Translations under genes and position numbers: made by a program
Part shown: one piece after another, positions 6,946 to 14,015 of the stretch
Layout of the letters: the number at the start of each line of letters is the position of its first letter
Numbering within the stretch: the stretch's first letter is position 1
Source of the DNA: Ilumatobacteraceae bacterium
GTDB taxonomy: Bacteria > Actinomycetota > Acidimicrobiia > Acidimicrobiales > Ilumatobacteraceae
Direction: 5' to 3'
Assembly: GCA_025463305.1 (NCBI GenBank)
Contig: JAOBWK010000016.1
Coordinates: 1-18,238 of the forward strand
Length of the DNA: 18,238 nt
Notes under the pieces: model-generated
What the model saw: only the letters and a program-made list of their open reading frames with translations
The model's database searches: none
What the model was told of the DNA's origin: nothing

Positions 6946-7587
6946 ATGGTCGACCCCTTCGCCCCGTCACCCGCTCGCGCCGCGCTGGGGGCTGCCGTCC
7001 GTCGCCTGGCCCACGACGTGGTCGGCCACCAGCCCGACGACGAGTTGCTCGACGAGCTCACGGCCACGCTGAACGCCTACTCGGAGCGCATCGTTCCGGC
7101 GCCCTCCCGGTCTCGCGAGAACTCGGGCTTCCACGAGCACTGGGAGAACCACGTAGGGGAAGGCGAGCCCGTCGAGAGCTACGAGTACCGGCCGTTCTCA
7201 GGTGCCGCGAGCCCGTGGAGCGTCGATCCCGACATCCGTCGCGATGGCGAAGGCGTGGCGGCTGCGCTCACCTTCGGCTCGGCCCACGAGGGCGCACCCG
7301 GTCGCTGCCACGGCGGTATCGTCGCCGGGCTGTTCGACGACGTGCTCGGCTCCGTGCTCAGTGTGACCGGTGACGGCGGCTTCACCGGCGAGCTCACGGT
7401 GCGCTACCTCATCGGCGTGCCCCTGCACCTCGAGCTCACCATGCGCTGCTGGGTGGACCGTCGCGAGGGCCGCAAGCTGTTCCTGCTCGGCGAGCTCGTG
7501 CGCGGCGACACGGTCTTCGCGACGGCGAAGGCGGTGTTCATCCGCCCGAGGGATGCGCCGACCCAGTCCACGTTCGACCCCGCGTGA
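6946..7587 (+). CDS. PaaI-type hotdog-fold acyl-CoA thioesterase
   Basis: A 213-residue protein whose C-terminal half is a hotdog domain: GRCHGGIVAGLFDDVLG (119-135) carries the HGG and the aspartate (D131) of the PaaI active site, followed by the strand segments TGELTVRYLIGVPL and FATAKAVFIRP. Such enzymes hydrolyse acyl-CoA thioesters. The first 80 residues (with GFHEHWENHVGEGEP) are not a motif I recognise but precede the fold in many actinobacterial members. The gene is divergent from the amidohydrolase and shares an operator with it; together with the synthetase/SDR pair it suggests an acyl-CoA degradation module. The start follows the operator directly, so leaderless translation is likely. 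Confidence 0.88.
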   Translation: MVDPFAPSPARAALGAAVRRLAHDVVGHQPDDELLDELTATLNAYSERIVPAPSRSRENSGFHEHWENHVGEGEPVESYEYRPFSGAASPWSVDPDIRRDGEGVAAALTFGSAHEGAPGRCHGGIVAGLFDDVLGSVLSVTGDGGFTGELTVRYLIGVPLHLELTMRCWVDRREGRKLFLLGELVRGDTVFATAKAVFIRPRDAPTQSTFDPA

Positions 7588-7593
7588 CGGCTG

Positions 7594-7620
7594 ACCGTCG
7601 GGTGCTCAGAGCCCGACGGT
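7594..7620. terminator. Hairpin between convergent thioesterase and DUF4185-like genes
   Basis: ACCGTCGGG (7594-7602) and CCCGACGGT (7612-7620) are perfectly complementary with a nine-base loop. The hairpin overlaps the last codons of the minus-strand gene and lies seven bases behind the thioesterase stop, so it can end both transcripts. Confidence 0.55.
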
Positions 7621-9081
7621 GAAGAAGTTCGGCCGGTAGCGCGGGGGCGCGTCGTCGGCCCCGAGCACCAACGGGATCTGGCTGAGGCTGACGATCAGCT
7701 GCCCGCTCGGGTCGAGCCACGGCAGCACCAGCGCGTGATAGGTGACGAGGTTGTCCGCCGGGCCACGCGGCGTCGCCGGCAGCTCGAGCACTGTCCTGTA
7801 CGGGCCCCACGGCTGGTCGGCGACGTCGATGGTGAAGGTGCTGCCCAGGAACCCGTTGACCTTGGTGGCCGAGATCCACTGTCCACCGATGTGTTGGGGC
7901 AGCATCGAGTTCTCGGTCCAGAAGCGACTGGAGATCGGCTGCGCATCGCCCGCGACGCTGCTCCAGTCCGTGCCCGTCCAGTAGCTCGGCGGCGTGTCGA
8001 GCTGACCCTGCGGGACGCGAGCGAGGTACATCTTCGTGGCCGAGTGCGGGCCGTCGTCATAGCCCCCTTCGAGCGCGAGGTTCTGCTGGTAGGTGTTGCC
8101 GAACAGGTAGCTCCAGCCGTCGGAGTCCACGACGGTGTAGCCCCAGACCGGCGTGACACCCGGGTTCGGAGCCGGCACGAACGACAGCCGCTGCATCGTC
8201 GAGATGTCGTAGGTGGCGAGCCAGGTCGCCTCCGGATGCAGTGACAGCCCGTCGAGCGGACCGCCGACCGTGTGGTCACGCACCATCTGCATCCAGTACA
8301 TCTCCAGCTTGCCGTCGCGCACCGAGCCGCCCGCCGGCCAGAAGTAGTGGTCGAAGTCGATCAGCCCGGTGCCGATCTCGAACGACTGAGCGGTCTGGCC
8401 GTCGCCGCGCTGCAACGACGTGAAGCAGTTGCCGTCCTGGATCAGCGCCGTGCTGTTGGCGTAGTTCATGTGTGCGAACGACTTGATCCCGCCGATGTAG
8501 TCGATGAACGTGTCCTGCAGCATCCACAGGTTGCGGCCGTCGCCGAGCGGATAGATGCGCGGGCCGTCGAACCCCTGGATCGCGCCGAGCGGTTGGGCGA
8601 AGAACGCGGCGAGGCCGGCCGCCGAGAGGTCAGATGCGCAGCCGGCGTCACCCACGACGTAGTCGGGCGAGAGCTTCGCCTTCCAGTTCGGGTCGAGCGC
8701 TGTCGCCGTTGCGGTGGTGGTCGGCGCCGACGGGTCGACGGTGCCCGTCGTGGCCGGTCCGGTCGCCGGGGTGGGTGTGGTCGTGGCCGGAGCGACCGTC
8801 GTCGGCGCGGCGACGAAGGGAGGGATCGTGCCCAGCGTGGTCGCGGCGGTGACCGTGGAGGTCGACGAGATGTCGATCGCCGACTCGTCGATGTGGTCCG
8901 ACGCGGCGTTCTCCAGGTACGGACTGGTGATGGCCGACAAGAACAGCGCGGCGAACACGATGCCGCGACGCACCATCGGCGCGCGCCTCACCGGAGCGGC
9001 CGACGGCGTCGATCCCCTCACGGTGTCGATCTCCGGCTGCTCTCGCTCTGGTTGTCCTGCGTCGTCCGCCACGTCGCTCAC
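7606..9081 (-). CDS. Membrane-anchored DUF4185-like beta-propeller protein
   Basis: A product of up to 491 residues. It has a charged N-terminus, one hydrophobic segment at about 38-56 (GIVFAALFLSAITSPYL) that anchors or exports it, a Thr/Pro/Ala linker to about residue 128, and a large C-terminal domain. This domain contains LWMLQDTFI, HYFWPAGGSV, TPVWGYTVVDSDGWSYLFG, KMYLARVPQG, QHIGGQWISATKV and a closing RPNFFTVGL, a spacing typical of the DUF4185 five-bladed propeller family. The function of that family is not settled; relatives occur with carbohydrate-active and wall-associated proteins. The GTG at 9081 gives the longest form; an ATG at 8976 just before the hydrophobic segment is an equally plausible start. 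It is divergent from the LPxTG protein gene. Confidence 0.75.
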   Translation of the reverse strand: MSDVADDAGQPEREQPEIDTVRGSTPSAAPVRRAPMVRRGIVFAALFLSAITSPYLENAASDHIDESAIDISSTSTVTAATTLGTIPPFVAAPTTVAPATTTPTPATGPATTGTVDPSAPTTTATATALDPNWKAKLSPDYVVGDAGCASDLSAAGLAAFFAQPLGAIQGFDGPRIYPLGDGRNLWMLQDTFIDYIGGIKSFAHMNYANSTALIQDGNCFTSLQRGDGQTAQSFEIGTGLIDFDHYFWPAGGSVRDGKLEMYWMQMVRDHTVGGPLDGLSLHPEATWLATYDISTMQRLSFVPAPNPGVTPVWGYTVVDSDGWSYLFGNTYQQNLALEGGYDDGPHSATKMYLARVPQGQLDTPPSYWTGTDWSSVAGDAQPISSRFWTENSMLPQHIGGQWISATKVNGFLGSTFTIDVADQPWGPYRTVLELPATPRGPADNLVTYHALVLPWLDPSGQLIVSLSQIPLVLGADDAPPRYRPNFFTVGL

Positions 9082-9201
9082 GGTGTCGAAGCCCCCGCCT
9101 CAGAACCTTGGTGCCCGGTCACCGTACCGAGCGTTCGTTGTTTGTGCAATCCGGCAAGACGCCCCCTCCTTCGGCACGCACCGTGCCCAGAAAAACCGTT
9201 C

Positions 9202-9219
9202 TGTTACACAACTGTCACA
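9202..9219 (+). promoter_or_regulatory. Direct repeat upstream of the LPxTG gene, MtrA-box-like
   Basis: TGTTACA (9202-9208) and TGTCACA (9213-9219) are near-identical direct repeats with an 11-base period, one helix turn. Tandem GTyACA half-sites resemble those described for the actinobacterial wall regulator MtrA. The site lies in the 215-base gap (9082-9296) between divergent surface-protein genes. Also in this gap, CCGTCA (9226-9231) and TGACGG (9239-9244) could form a small hairpin; nothing else was seen there. Confidence 0.35.
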
Positions 9220-9296
9220 AACCCTCCGTCATCCCTGGTGACGGACGACCTCTGGATCGTTGGACGGCCCGCAGCAGAACCCACAAGGAGAACATG

Positions 9297-10481
9297 ATGC
9301 GTCGGATACCCAGCTTCCTCGTCAAATCGGGGATTGCCACTGGATCAGCAGCACTGCTGCTCATCTCGGGAGCATCCAGCTCCAGCTCAGCCAGCAGCCA
9401 GCCCCGTACTCAGCCGCGCGACCTGCCACTGTGCGCGGTGGTGAACGGCGTTCCGGTCGTCAACGACCTGTGCAACACGGTCAGCTCGGCCCTGCCGGCG
9501 GTGACCCTGCCGACGTTGCCGGCGGCACCGATCACTCTGCCCGCCACCTCGACGCCGGCTGCCGCGCCAGCCCCGACGCTGCCCGCGATCACGATCCCGG
9601 CGCTCACCCTGCCGTCATTGCCCGCCACCGGGTTGCCGATCCCGGCCGGCAGCCTCCCCGCAGCCCCCGACCTCACGCTCCCCGCCGTCCTCGCGTCGCC
9701 CGTCACCATCCTCACCAGCGCACTGTCGGATCCCACGGCGGCCACGCTGCCCGACCCGACGCCGATTCTCGCACCGGTCGTGGCCCCGGTCATCGTCGCG
9801 TCCGCCCCGGTCCTCGCCGCCGCCGGGGTGACCCCACCGAAGATCACCACCAGCAACACCGGCCTCGTCGTGGCCGCCACCCTGCCGGTGGTGCCCATCC
9901 AGCTCTGCGTCGCCGTCGTGCTCAACGGTCCGGCCGTGTGCCCCACCAACGACAGCGTGCCGACGAACGGCAGCGTGCCCACCAACGGCAGCGTCCCGAC
10001 GAACGGCAGCGTCCCGACGAACGGCAGCGTGCCCACCAACGGCAGCGTGCCGGCCGGCAGTGACGGCTCGGGCGGCTCGGGTGCCGCCGGCACCACGTCC
10101 GCCTGCGACAGCAGCACGCCCACCAACGGCAGCGTCGTCGACACCACGACGCCGGCGACGGCGGCCCCCACCACCGCCGTGACCAACAGCAGCGTGCCGG
10201 CCGGCCGTGCCGCGCCGGAGGCCGCCACCAACCAGAGCGTGCCCGACACGGCCACCCCCACCACGAGTGCTGCCGCCAGCTGCGCTCCAGTGGCCGAGAG
10301 CCAGGGCTTCGTCAGCACCAACCACGCCGCCGTCGCTTCGTCGGGTTCCGGCTCGGGCAGCCTGCCCGTCACGGGCCTCAGCATCATTGCCCTCGGCATC
10401 GCCGCCATGGCCACCCTCGGGTGGGGCGTCGTCGCCCGGCTCATCGCATCACGGAAGCTCGGCCGCTCGACAGCAGCGTGA
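9297..10481 (+). CDS. LPxTG-type cell-wall protein with TNxSVP hexapeptide repeats
   Basis: A 394-residue surface protein of low complexity. It has a signal peptide (MRRIPSFLVKSGIATGSAAL and on), long Pro/Ala/Thr/Leu runs, six tandem TNxSVP units (217-252), and a C-terminal sorting signal: LPVTG (356-360), a hydrophobic stretch, and a basic tail RLIASRKLGR. A sortase would cut at LPVTG and join it to the wall; no sortase gene is in the window. Two similar Cys-flanked segments (C46 to C59, PLCAVVNGVPVVNDLC, and C204 to C215, QLCVAVVLNGPAVC) may be disulfide hairpins. AAGGAG at 9285-9290 sits six bases before this ATG and three before an ATG at 9294. A stalk or surface-coat role is inference; no enzyme domain is visible. 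Confidence 0.8.
   Translation: MRRIPSFLVKSGIATGSAALLLISGASSSSSASSQPRTQPRDLPLCAVVNGVPVVNDLCNTVSSALPAVTLPTLPAAPITLPATSTPAAAPAPTLPAITIPALTLPSLPATGLPIPAGSLPAAPDLTLPAVLASPVTILTSALSDPTAATLPDPTPILAPVVAPVIVASAPVLAAAGVTPPKITTSNTGLVVAATLPVVPIQLCVAVVLNGPAVCPTNDSVPTNGSVPTNGSVPTNGSVPTNGSVPTNGSVPAGSDGSGGSGAAGTTSACDSSTPTNGSVVDTTTPATAAPTTAVTNSSVPAGRAAPEAATNQSVPDTATPTTSAAASCAPVAESQGFVSTNHAAVASSGSGSGSLPVTGLSIIALGIAAMATLGWGVVARLIASRKLGRSTAA
9945..10052 (+). repeat. Six tandem 18-bp units encoding TNDSVP + 5 x TNGSVP
   Basis: In-frame 18-base units differ mainly at third codon positions (acc/acg, gtg/gtc, ccc/ccg), while the peptide is constant apart from the first unit (TNDSVP). Isolated relatives of the unit follow downstream: PTNGSVV, VTNSSVP and TNQSVP. 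Every unit holds an N-x-S sequence. Unit number could vary between strains. Confidence 0.9.
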
Positions 10482-10500
10482 CCTGTCAGCGCACCAACGG

Positions 10501-10533
10501 AAGGGTGGCGGCGCATCGTGCGCCGCCACCCTT
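10501..10533. terminator. Perfect 15-bp bidirectional terminator hairpin
   Basis: AAGGGTGGCGGCGCA (10501-10515) pairs exactly with TGCGCCGCCACCCTT (10519-10533) around TCG. It lies 19 bases behind the LPxTG gene stop and 33 before the stop of the convergent YbaK-type gene, so it probably serves both. Confidence 0.8.
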
Positions 10534-10566
10534 TCGCGTCGGTCGATGTCGACCCGCGGGTCGGCC

Positions 10567-11043
10567 TCAGCGCCTGAGGTCGACGACGGTCCCGCCGCTC
10601 GCGGCGACCAGATCGCCGGGGGCGATCGAGAACACGTCGTGCCAGGTGCCGGCCGCGGCCCAGACCTCGTCGTACTGCAGCAGGTCGGGGTCGATGAACA
10701 CCCGCAGCGCCGTCTTGGAACCGAAGGGTGAGACACCACCGATGGGGAACCCCGTCACGGCGCGCACGGTGTCGGCGTCGACCCGAGCACACTGCATCCC
10801 ACCGGCCGCAGCAGCCAGCTTCCGCTCGTCGAGCTGGTTCGATCCACTCACGTACGCGAGCACGACCTCACCATCGACCGCGAAGATCAGGCTCTTGACG
10901 ATCTGACCCACCGCGACGCCGATCGCGTTGGCGGCCTCGACGGCCGTCTTGGTGCCGTCGGGGAAGCTGCGGGTGCGCAGTTCGAGGCCCTGCTCACGCG
11001 CCGCGGCGAGCACCCTGCTGACGTTCGCATGCACCTCGGCCAT
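10567..11043 (-). CDS. YbaK/ProX-type aminoacyl-tRNA deacylase
   Basis: A 158-residue single-domain protein of the YbaK/EbsC editing family, which removes wrongly attached amino acids from tRNA in the cytoplasm. Visible landmarks are TAVEAANAIGV (33-43), the conserved lysine K50 in QIVKSLIF, and GGVSPFG (102-108) followed by RVFIDPDL, the family's GGxxPxG loop. Which aminoacyl-tRNA it edits (Cys-tRNA-Pro, Ala-tRNA-Pro or other) cannot be told. It is 40 bases downstream of the pterin dehydratase gene on the same strand but has its own -10-like TACAGT six bases before its ATG, so it may be transcribed separately. Confidence 0.88.
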   Translation of the reverse strand: MAEVHANVSRVLAAAREQGLELRTRSFPDGTKTAVEAANAIGVAVGQIVKSLIFAVDGEVVLAYVSGSNQLDERKLAAAAGGMQCARVDADTVRAVTGFPIGGVSPFGSKTALRVFIDPDLLQYDEVWAAAGTWHDVFSIAPGDLVAASGGTVVDLRR

Positions 11044-11049
11044 CCACCC

Positions 11050-11055
11050 ACTGTA
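11050..11055 (-). promoter_or_regulatory. Possible -10 element (TACAGT), leaderless layout
   Basis: On the minus strand TACAGT is followed by six bases (GGGTGG) and the ATG of the YbaK-type gene. GGGTGG is not a good ribosome binding site at that distance. The layout matches other genes in the window. Confidence 0.4.
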
Positions 11056-11083
11056 TGCAAGCGCGCGCGTCGGAGAGCGGGTG

Positions 11084-11326
11084 TCAGACCAGCTTGTCGA
11101 TGGAGTCGGCCAGCCGGTGGTCGCGGTCGGTCACCGTGCTGCCGGTGTCGTGGCTCATCGAGGTGACCGTGACCTTGTTCCACGAGATCGTGATGTCCGG
11201 ATGATGGTCCTGGCGTTGCGCCAACAGAGCGACCTGGGTGACGAACGCGAACGCCGTCACGAAGTCGGCGAACTGGAACTGGCGGGTGAGCGCGTTGTCG
11301 GTCTCGGTCCACTGCGACGATGCCAT
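11084..11326 (-). CDS. Pterin-4a-carbinolamine dehydratase
   Basis: An 80-residue protein of the PCD/DCoH family. It dehydrates 4a-hydroxytetrahydropterin, recycling the cofactor of aromatic amino acid hydroxylases; in bacteria lacking those, relatives are linked to molybdopterin or unknown pterin roles. The signature is QRQDHHPDI (H41, H42, P43), then W49 and V52, and SHDTG with the third active-site histidine H59. AAGGAG overlapping the sufC stop lies six bases before the ATG, so it is coupled to sufC, with only ten bases between the genes. No phenylalanine hydroxylase gene is in the window. Being in a SUF operon is unusual. Confidence 0.9.
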   Translation of the reverse strand: MASSQWTETDNALTRQFQFADFVTAFAFVTQVALLAQRQDHHPDITISWNKVTVTSMSHDTGSTVTDRDHRLADSIDKLV

Positions 11327-11336
11327 GAGAGCTCCT

Positions 11337-12128
11337 TCAGTTGCGGCTCGGCGGCATGCCGAACAGGTCGTCGAGCGCGCTCGACGTCGCATCCTCCGGT
11401 TCCCCCTCGAACGCGGCGTAACCATCGCGCTCGAGCACGTCGACCAGCTCGGGTCCGCCGGACGACACGATGCGGCCCTTGACCAGGATGTGGACGACGT
11501 CGGGCTTCAGCTCGGCGAGCAGCCGGCTGTAGTGGGTGATGACCAGCACGCCCAGGCCGTCCTCGTTGGTGGCGGCCTCGACGCGGCGCGAGCAGTCGCG
11601 CAGCGCATCGATGTCGAGGCCGGAGTCGAGCTCGTCGAGGATCGCGATCTTCGGGCGGAGCATCGCCAGCTGCAGCGTCTCGTTGCGCTTCTTCTCGCCG
11701 CCGGAGAGATCGACGTTCAGCGAGCGGGCGAGGAACGCCTCGTCGAAGTGGATGCGCTCGGCCTCGGCCGACAGCTCGGCGCGGATGTCGGCGGTGGAAC
11801 GGCCACGCGCGGCGTATGCCTCGGACAGCACGTCGACGACGGCGACCCCGGGGACCTCCGTCGGGTACTGCATCACCAGGTGCAGGCCGGCCTGGGCGCG
11901 CTGCCACGTGGGCAGCGCGAGCAGATCGATGTCATCGAGCATCACCGAGCCGGCCGACACGGTGTAGCCGGGCTTGCCCATCACGACGGCGGACAGCGTG
12001 CTCTTGCCGGCGCCGTTCGGGCCCATCACGGCATGCACCTGACCGGAGGAGACCTCGAGGTCGATCCCGTTGAGGATGGTCTTGCCGGCCACGGATGCGT
12101 GGAGCCCGGCGATCTTCAGCGTGGTCAT
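11337..12128 (-). CDS. sufC: SufC, Fe-S assembly ATPase (complete second copy)
   Basis: A 263-residue ABC ATPase that drives cluster assembly on SufB-SufD. All motifs are intact: Walker A GPNGAGKST (36-44), Q-loop Q87 in VMQYP, signature LSGGEKKR (141-148), Walker B ILDELDSGLD with E166, and H-loop H199 in ITHYSRLL. After the usual SufC end (GYAAFEGE) there is an extra tail of about 20 residues ending in LDDLFGMPPSRN, absent from the sufC at the left edge. Its ATG overlaps the stop of the Rieske gene (ATGA), so translation is coupled. The next gene is the pterin dehydratase. Confidence 0.96.
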   Translation of the reverse strand: MTTLKIAGLHASVAGKTILNGIDLEVSSGQVHAVMGPNGAGKSTLSAVVMGKPGYTVSAGSVMLDDIDLLALPTWQRAQAGLHLVMQYPTEVPGVAVVDVLSEAYAARGRSTADIRAELSAEAERIHFDEAFLARSLNVDLSGGEKKRNETLQLAMLRPKIAILDELDSGLDIDALRDCSRRVEAATNEDGLGVLVITHYSRLLAELKPDVVHILVKGRIVSSGGPELVDVLERDGYAAFEGEPEDATSSALDDLFGMPPSRN

Positions 12129-12460
12129 GATGTGCTCCCGTCGAGGGTGTCGACCGTGACGACGATGTTGCCGTCGACGACGGCGGCGTCGTACACCGGC
12201 ACCGGTTGGGTGGCCGGCAGGGTGAACGGCTCGCCGGTCTCCAGGCTGAACGCGCTGCCGTGCTTCCAGCACTCGAGCTCCTTGCGCTCGACGAGGACCT
12301 CGCCCTCGCTCAGTGAGACGTCGGCATGGCTGCACGTGTCACCGAGGGCGTACACGTCGTCACCGATGCGCACAACTGCGATGCTGTGGCCGTCGATGTC
12401 GAAGCGGCGGGCGGTGCCGGACGGGAGCTCGTCCAGACGGCAGGCGACGTGGTCGCTCAT
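12125..12460 (-). CDS. Rieske [2Fe-2S] ferredoxin of the SUF operon
   Basis: A 111-residue soluble Rieske-type ferredoxin with the cluster ligands C43-x-H45 (DTCSHADVSL) and C64-xx-H67 (LECWKHGS). It resembles the NirD/BphF-like small ferredoxins often encoded between sufD and sufC in actinobacteria, where it may supply electrons for cluster assembly or be a client. It overlaps both neighbours by four bases (ATGA at 12457-12460 with sufD, and 12125-12128 with sufC). The ATG at 12460 was chosen because of this overlap and because it begins the domain (MSDHVACRLDELP). Confidence 0.92.
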   Translation of the reverse strand: MSDHVACRLDELPSGTARRFDIDGHSIAVVRIGDDVYALGDTCSHADVSLSEGEVLVERKELECWKHGSAFSLETGEPFTLPATQPVPVYDAAVVDGNIVVTVDTLDGSTS

Positions 12461-13602
12461 GCCGGCACCGTCTCGGGCACGATCGCGGTGTGCAGCTTGG
12501 CTGAGATCCGTTGACGCAGCTCGCCCGCCATCGAGCCGACGGGCAGCTGGGCGAGCACCTCGTCGAAGAACCCGAGCACGACGAGCCGCTCGGCGATGTC
12601 GGGCTGGATGCCCCGGCTCTCGAGGTAGAAGCGCTGCTCCTCGTCGATGGGGCCGACCGTGCTGGCGTGGCTGCACTTGACGTCGTTGGTCTCGATCTCC
12701 AGGTTCGGCACGCTCTCGGCCCAGGCGCCGTCGCTGAGGGTGAGGTTGCGGTTGGTCTGGTACGCCACCGTGCCCCGCGCCTCGGGCCCGATCTTGATCA
12801 GCCCGGTGTAGACGCTGCGCGAGGAGTCGTTGACCGCACCCTTGAACAGCAGATCGCTGGTGGTCTTCGGGGCGATGTGCTCCTGCGTCGTGCGGAAGTC
12901 GTGGGTCTGGGTGCCGTCGGCGAAGTAGAGCGCGACCTGGCGGGTGCTGGCGCCCTGGCCGACGAGGCGGGCATGGGTGCGCACCCGGGCGTAGTCGCCG
13001 CCGAGCGCCACCGTCGACAGCAACGTGCTGGAATCGCGCTCGCCGAGCGCCTGCTGATCGGCGATCTGCCAGACGTGGCTGCCGAGCTCGTTCACCGACA
13101 GGTACTTGACCCGCGCCGCCTGCCCCGCACGGATCCGCAGCACCGGCACGACGAGGCCGGAGACGCCGTCGTCGGACACGAAGCGCTCGATGACCGTGAC
13201 CTCGCTGTCGTCGCCGGCGTCGATGACGAGCCGAGGGAACGCGGCGGCGCCGGCGGTGTGGAGGGTGTGGGTGATGACGATGGCCTGCTCGAGCACGGTG
13301 CCGCGCGGGATCCGGAGGTGGATCAGCGACATGAACGCCCGGTTGAGATCGCCGAAGAGGTCGAGCTCAGCCGCGTCGTCGGGGATGTCGGTCGTGCGCA
13401 CCGCATCAGCGCCCACGATCGTCGTGGTGAGCGATCCGAGGCTGAACGTGTCGAGGGCGAGCTCGGTGATCCGGCTGTAGCGCCAGAGCTCTTCCTGGGG
13501 GCTCGGCGCTGGCGCTGCAGCGAAGCGCTGGAGCGCCGCCAACCGCAGCTCGGTGTCGGTCTCGTGCATGCTGCGCACGGCCTCTGGGGTGAACGAAGGC
13601 AC
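12457..13602 (-). CDS. sufD: SufD, Fe-S assembly scaffold subunit
   Basis: A 381-residue partner of SufB in the SufBC2D complex, with the right-handed beta-helix core. Recognisable parts are QEELWRYSRITELAL near the N-terminus, TTSDLLFKGAVNDSSRS, the NRNLTLSDGA segment and the C-terminal KCSHASTVGPIDEEQRFYLESRG (C310 and H312; written here as KCSHASTVG and EEQRFYLESRG). The C-terminal histidine matches the SufD residue at the SufB interface. Translation starts at GTG (13602), supported by TAGAAT six bases upstream and no other nearby start. It lies 50 bases behind the four-Cys gene and overlaps the Rieske gene by four bases. Confidence 0.93.
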   Translation of the reverse strand: MPSFTPEAVRSMHETDTELRLAALQRFAAAPAPSPQEELWRYSRITELALDTFSLGSLTTTIVGADAVRTTDIPDDAAELDLFGDLNRAFMSLIHLRIPRGTVLEQAIVITHTLHTAGAAAFPRLVIDAGDDSEVTVIERFVSDDGVSGLVVPVLRIRAGQAARVKYLSVNELGSHVWQIADQQALGERDSSTLLSTVALGGDYARVRTHARLVGQGASTRQVALYFADGTQTHDFRTTQEHIAPKTTSDLLFKGAVNDSSRSVYTGLIKIGPEARGTVAYQTNRNLTLSDGAWAESVPNLEIETNDVKCSHASTVGPIDEEQRFYLESRGIQPDIAERLVVLGFFDEVLAQLPVGSMAGELRQRISAKLHTAIVPETVPA

Positions 13603-13608
13603 GGCGGA

Positions 13609-13614
13609 ATTCTA
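13609..13614 (-). promoter_or_regulatory. Likely -10 element (TAGAAT) of sufD, leaderless
   Basis: On the minus strand TAGAAT is followed by TCCGCC and the GTG start of sufD. No ribosome binding site is visible. TAGAAT is close to the consensus actinobacterial -10. The block TAGAATTCCGCC is nearly repeated before the four-Cys gene (CAGAATTCCGGC), at the same distance to the start codon. Confidence 0.5.
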
Positions 13615-13652
13615 CTGTCCGCGTAGGAGAAATTCGCCGGGCGCCGTGGAGC

Positions 13653-14009
13653 TCAGCGGCGGCGCTTGAAGAACCGGCCGAACCGGCCACCCTCCGGGGG
13701 CAGCGGCGGCTTGCCGGCCTGCATCTCGGCCATCACCTGCTTGCCGATCTCGTTGATGAAGTCCTCGGCGTCGTCGAGCACGGCAGCCGCGGATCCGTCG
13801 TCGAGGCCCGGCGGCTCGGCCGGTGTCGGCGGCGGCGCGAGCGAGCCATAGGCCCACGCGGCGTCGGCGAGGCGCCGCTCGTAGCCCGTGCACGATTCGG
13901 GGCAGCGCCACGGCGCGTCGGGCGCGAGGTCGAGGTTGCACTTGCGCACGGTCTCACCGTTGGCATACGTGCGGCTCTCGAAGTTCTTGCACTCCTGGCG
14001 CATCGGCAT
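13653..14009 (-). CDS. Small four-cysteine protein of unknown function inside the SUF cluster
   Basis: I do not recognise a named family for this 118-residue protein. All four cysteines are in the first 40 residues: C7 (QECKNFE), C24 (VRKCNLDL), C36 and C40 (WRCPESCTGYE), a C-x16-C-x11-C-x3-C pattern that suits binding of zinc or an Fe-S cluster. The middle is rich in Pro/Ala; the end has an acidic helix-like segment (LDDAEDFINEIGKQVMAEM) and a basic tail GRFGRFFKRRR. It lies between sufB and sufD on the same strand, so a role in cluster assembly, delivery or sensing is possible, but this is context only. ATG 14009 is used; ATG 14003 would remove two residues. Confidence 0.8.
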   Translation of the reverse strand: MPMRQECKNFESRTYANGETVRKCNLDLAPDAPWRCPESCTGYERRLADAAWAYGSLAPPPTPAEPPGLDDGSAAAVLDDAEDFINEIGKQVMAEMQAGKPPLPPEGGRFGRFFKRRR

Positions 14010-14015
14010 GCCGGA

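Noticed and set aside
9226..9244. CCGTCA / TGACGG inverted repeat as a third copy of the acyl-CoA operator
   Set aside because: The arms are shorter and the spacing is seven bases instead of three, so it is not the same site.
9945..10052. Possible CRISPR or other repeat array
   Set aside because: The 18-base units are contiguous, in frame and lack spacers; they encode a peptide repeat.
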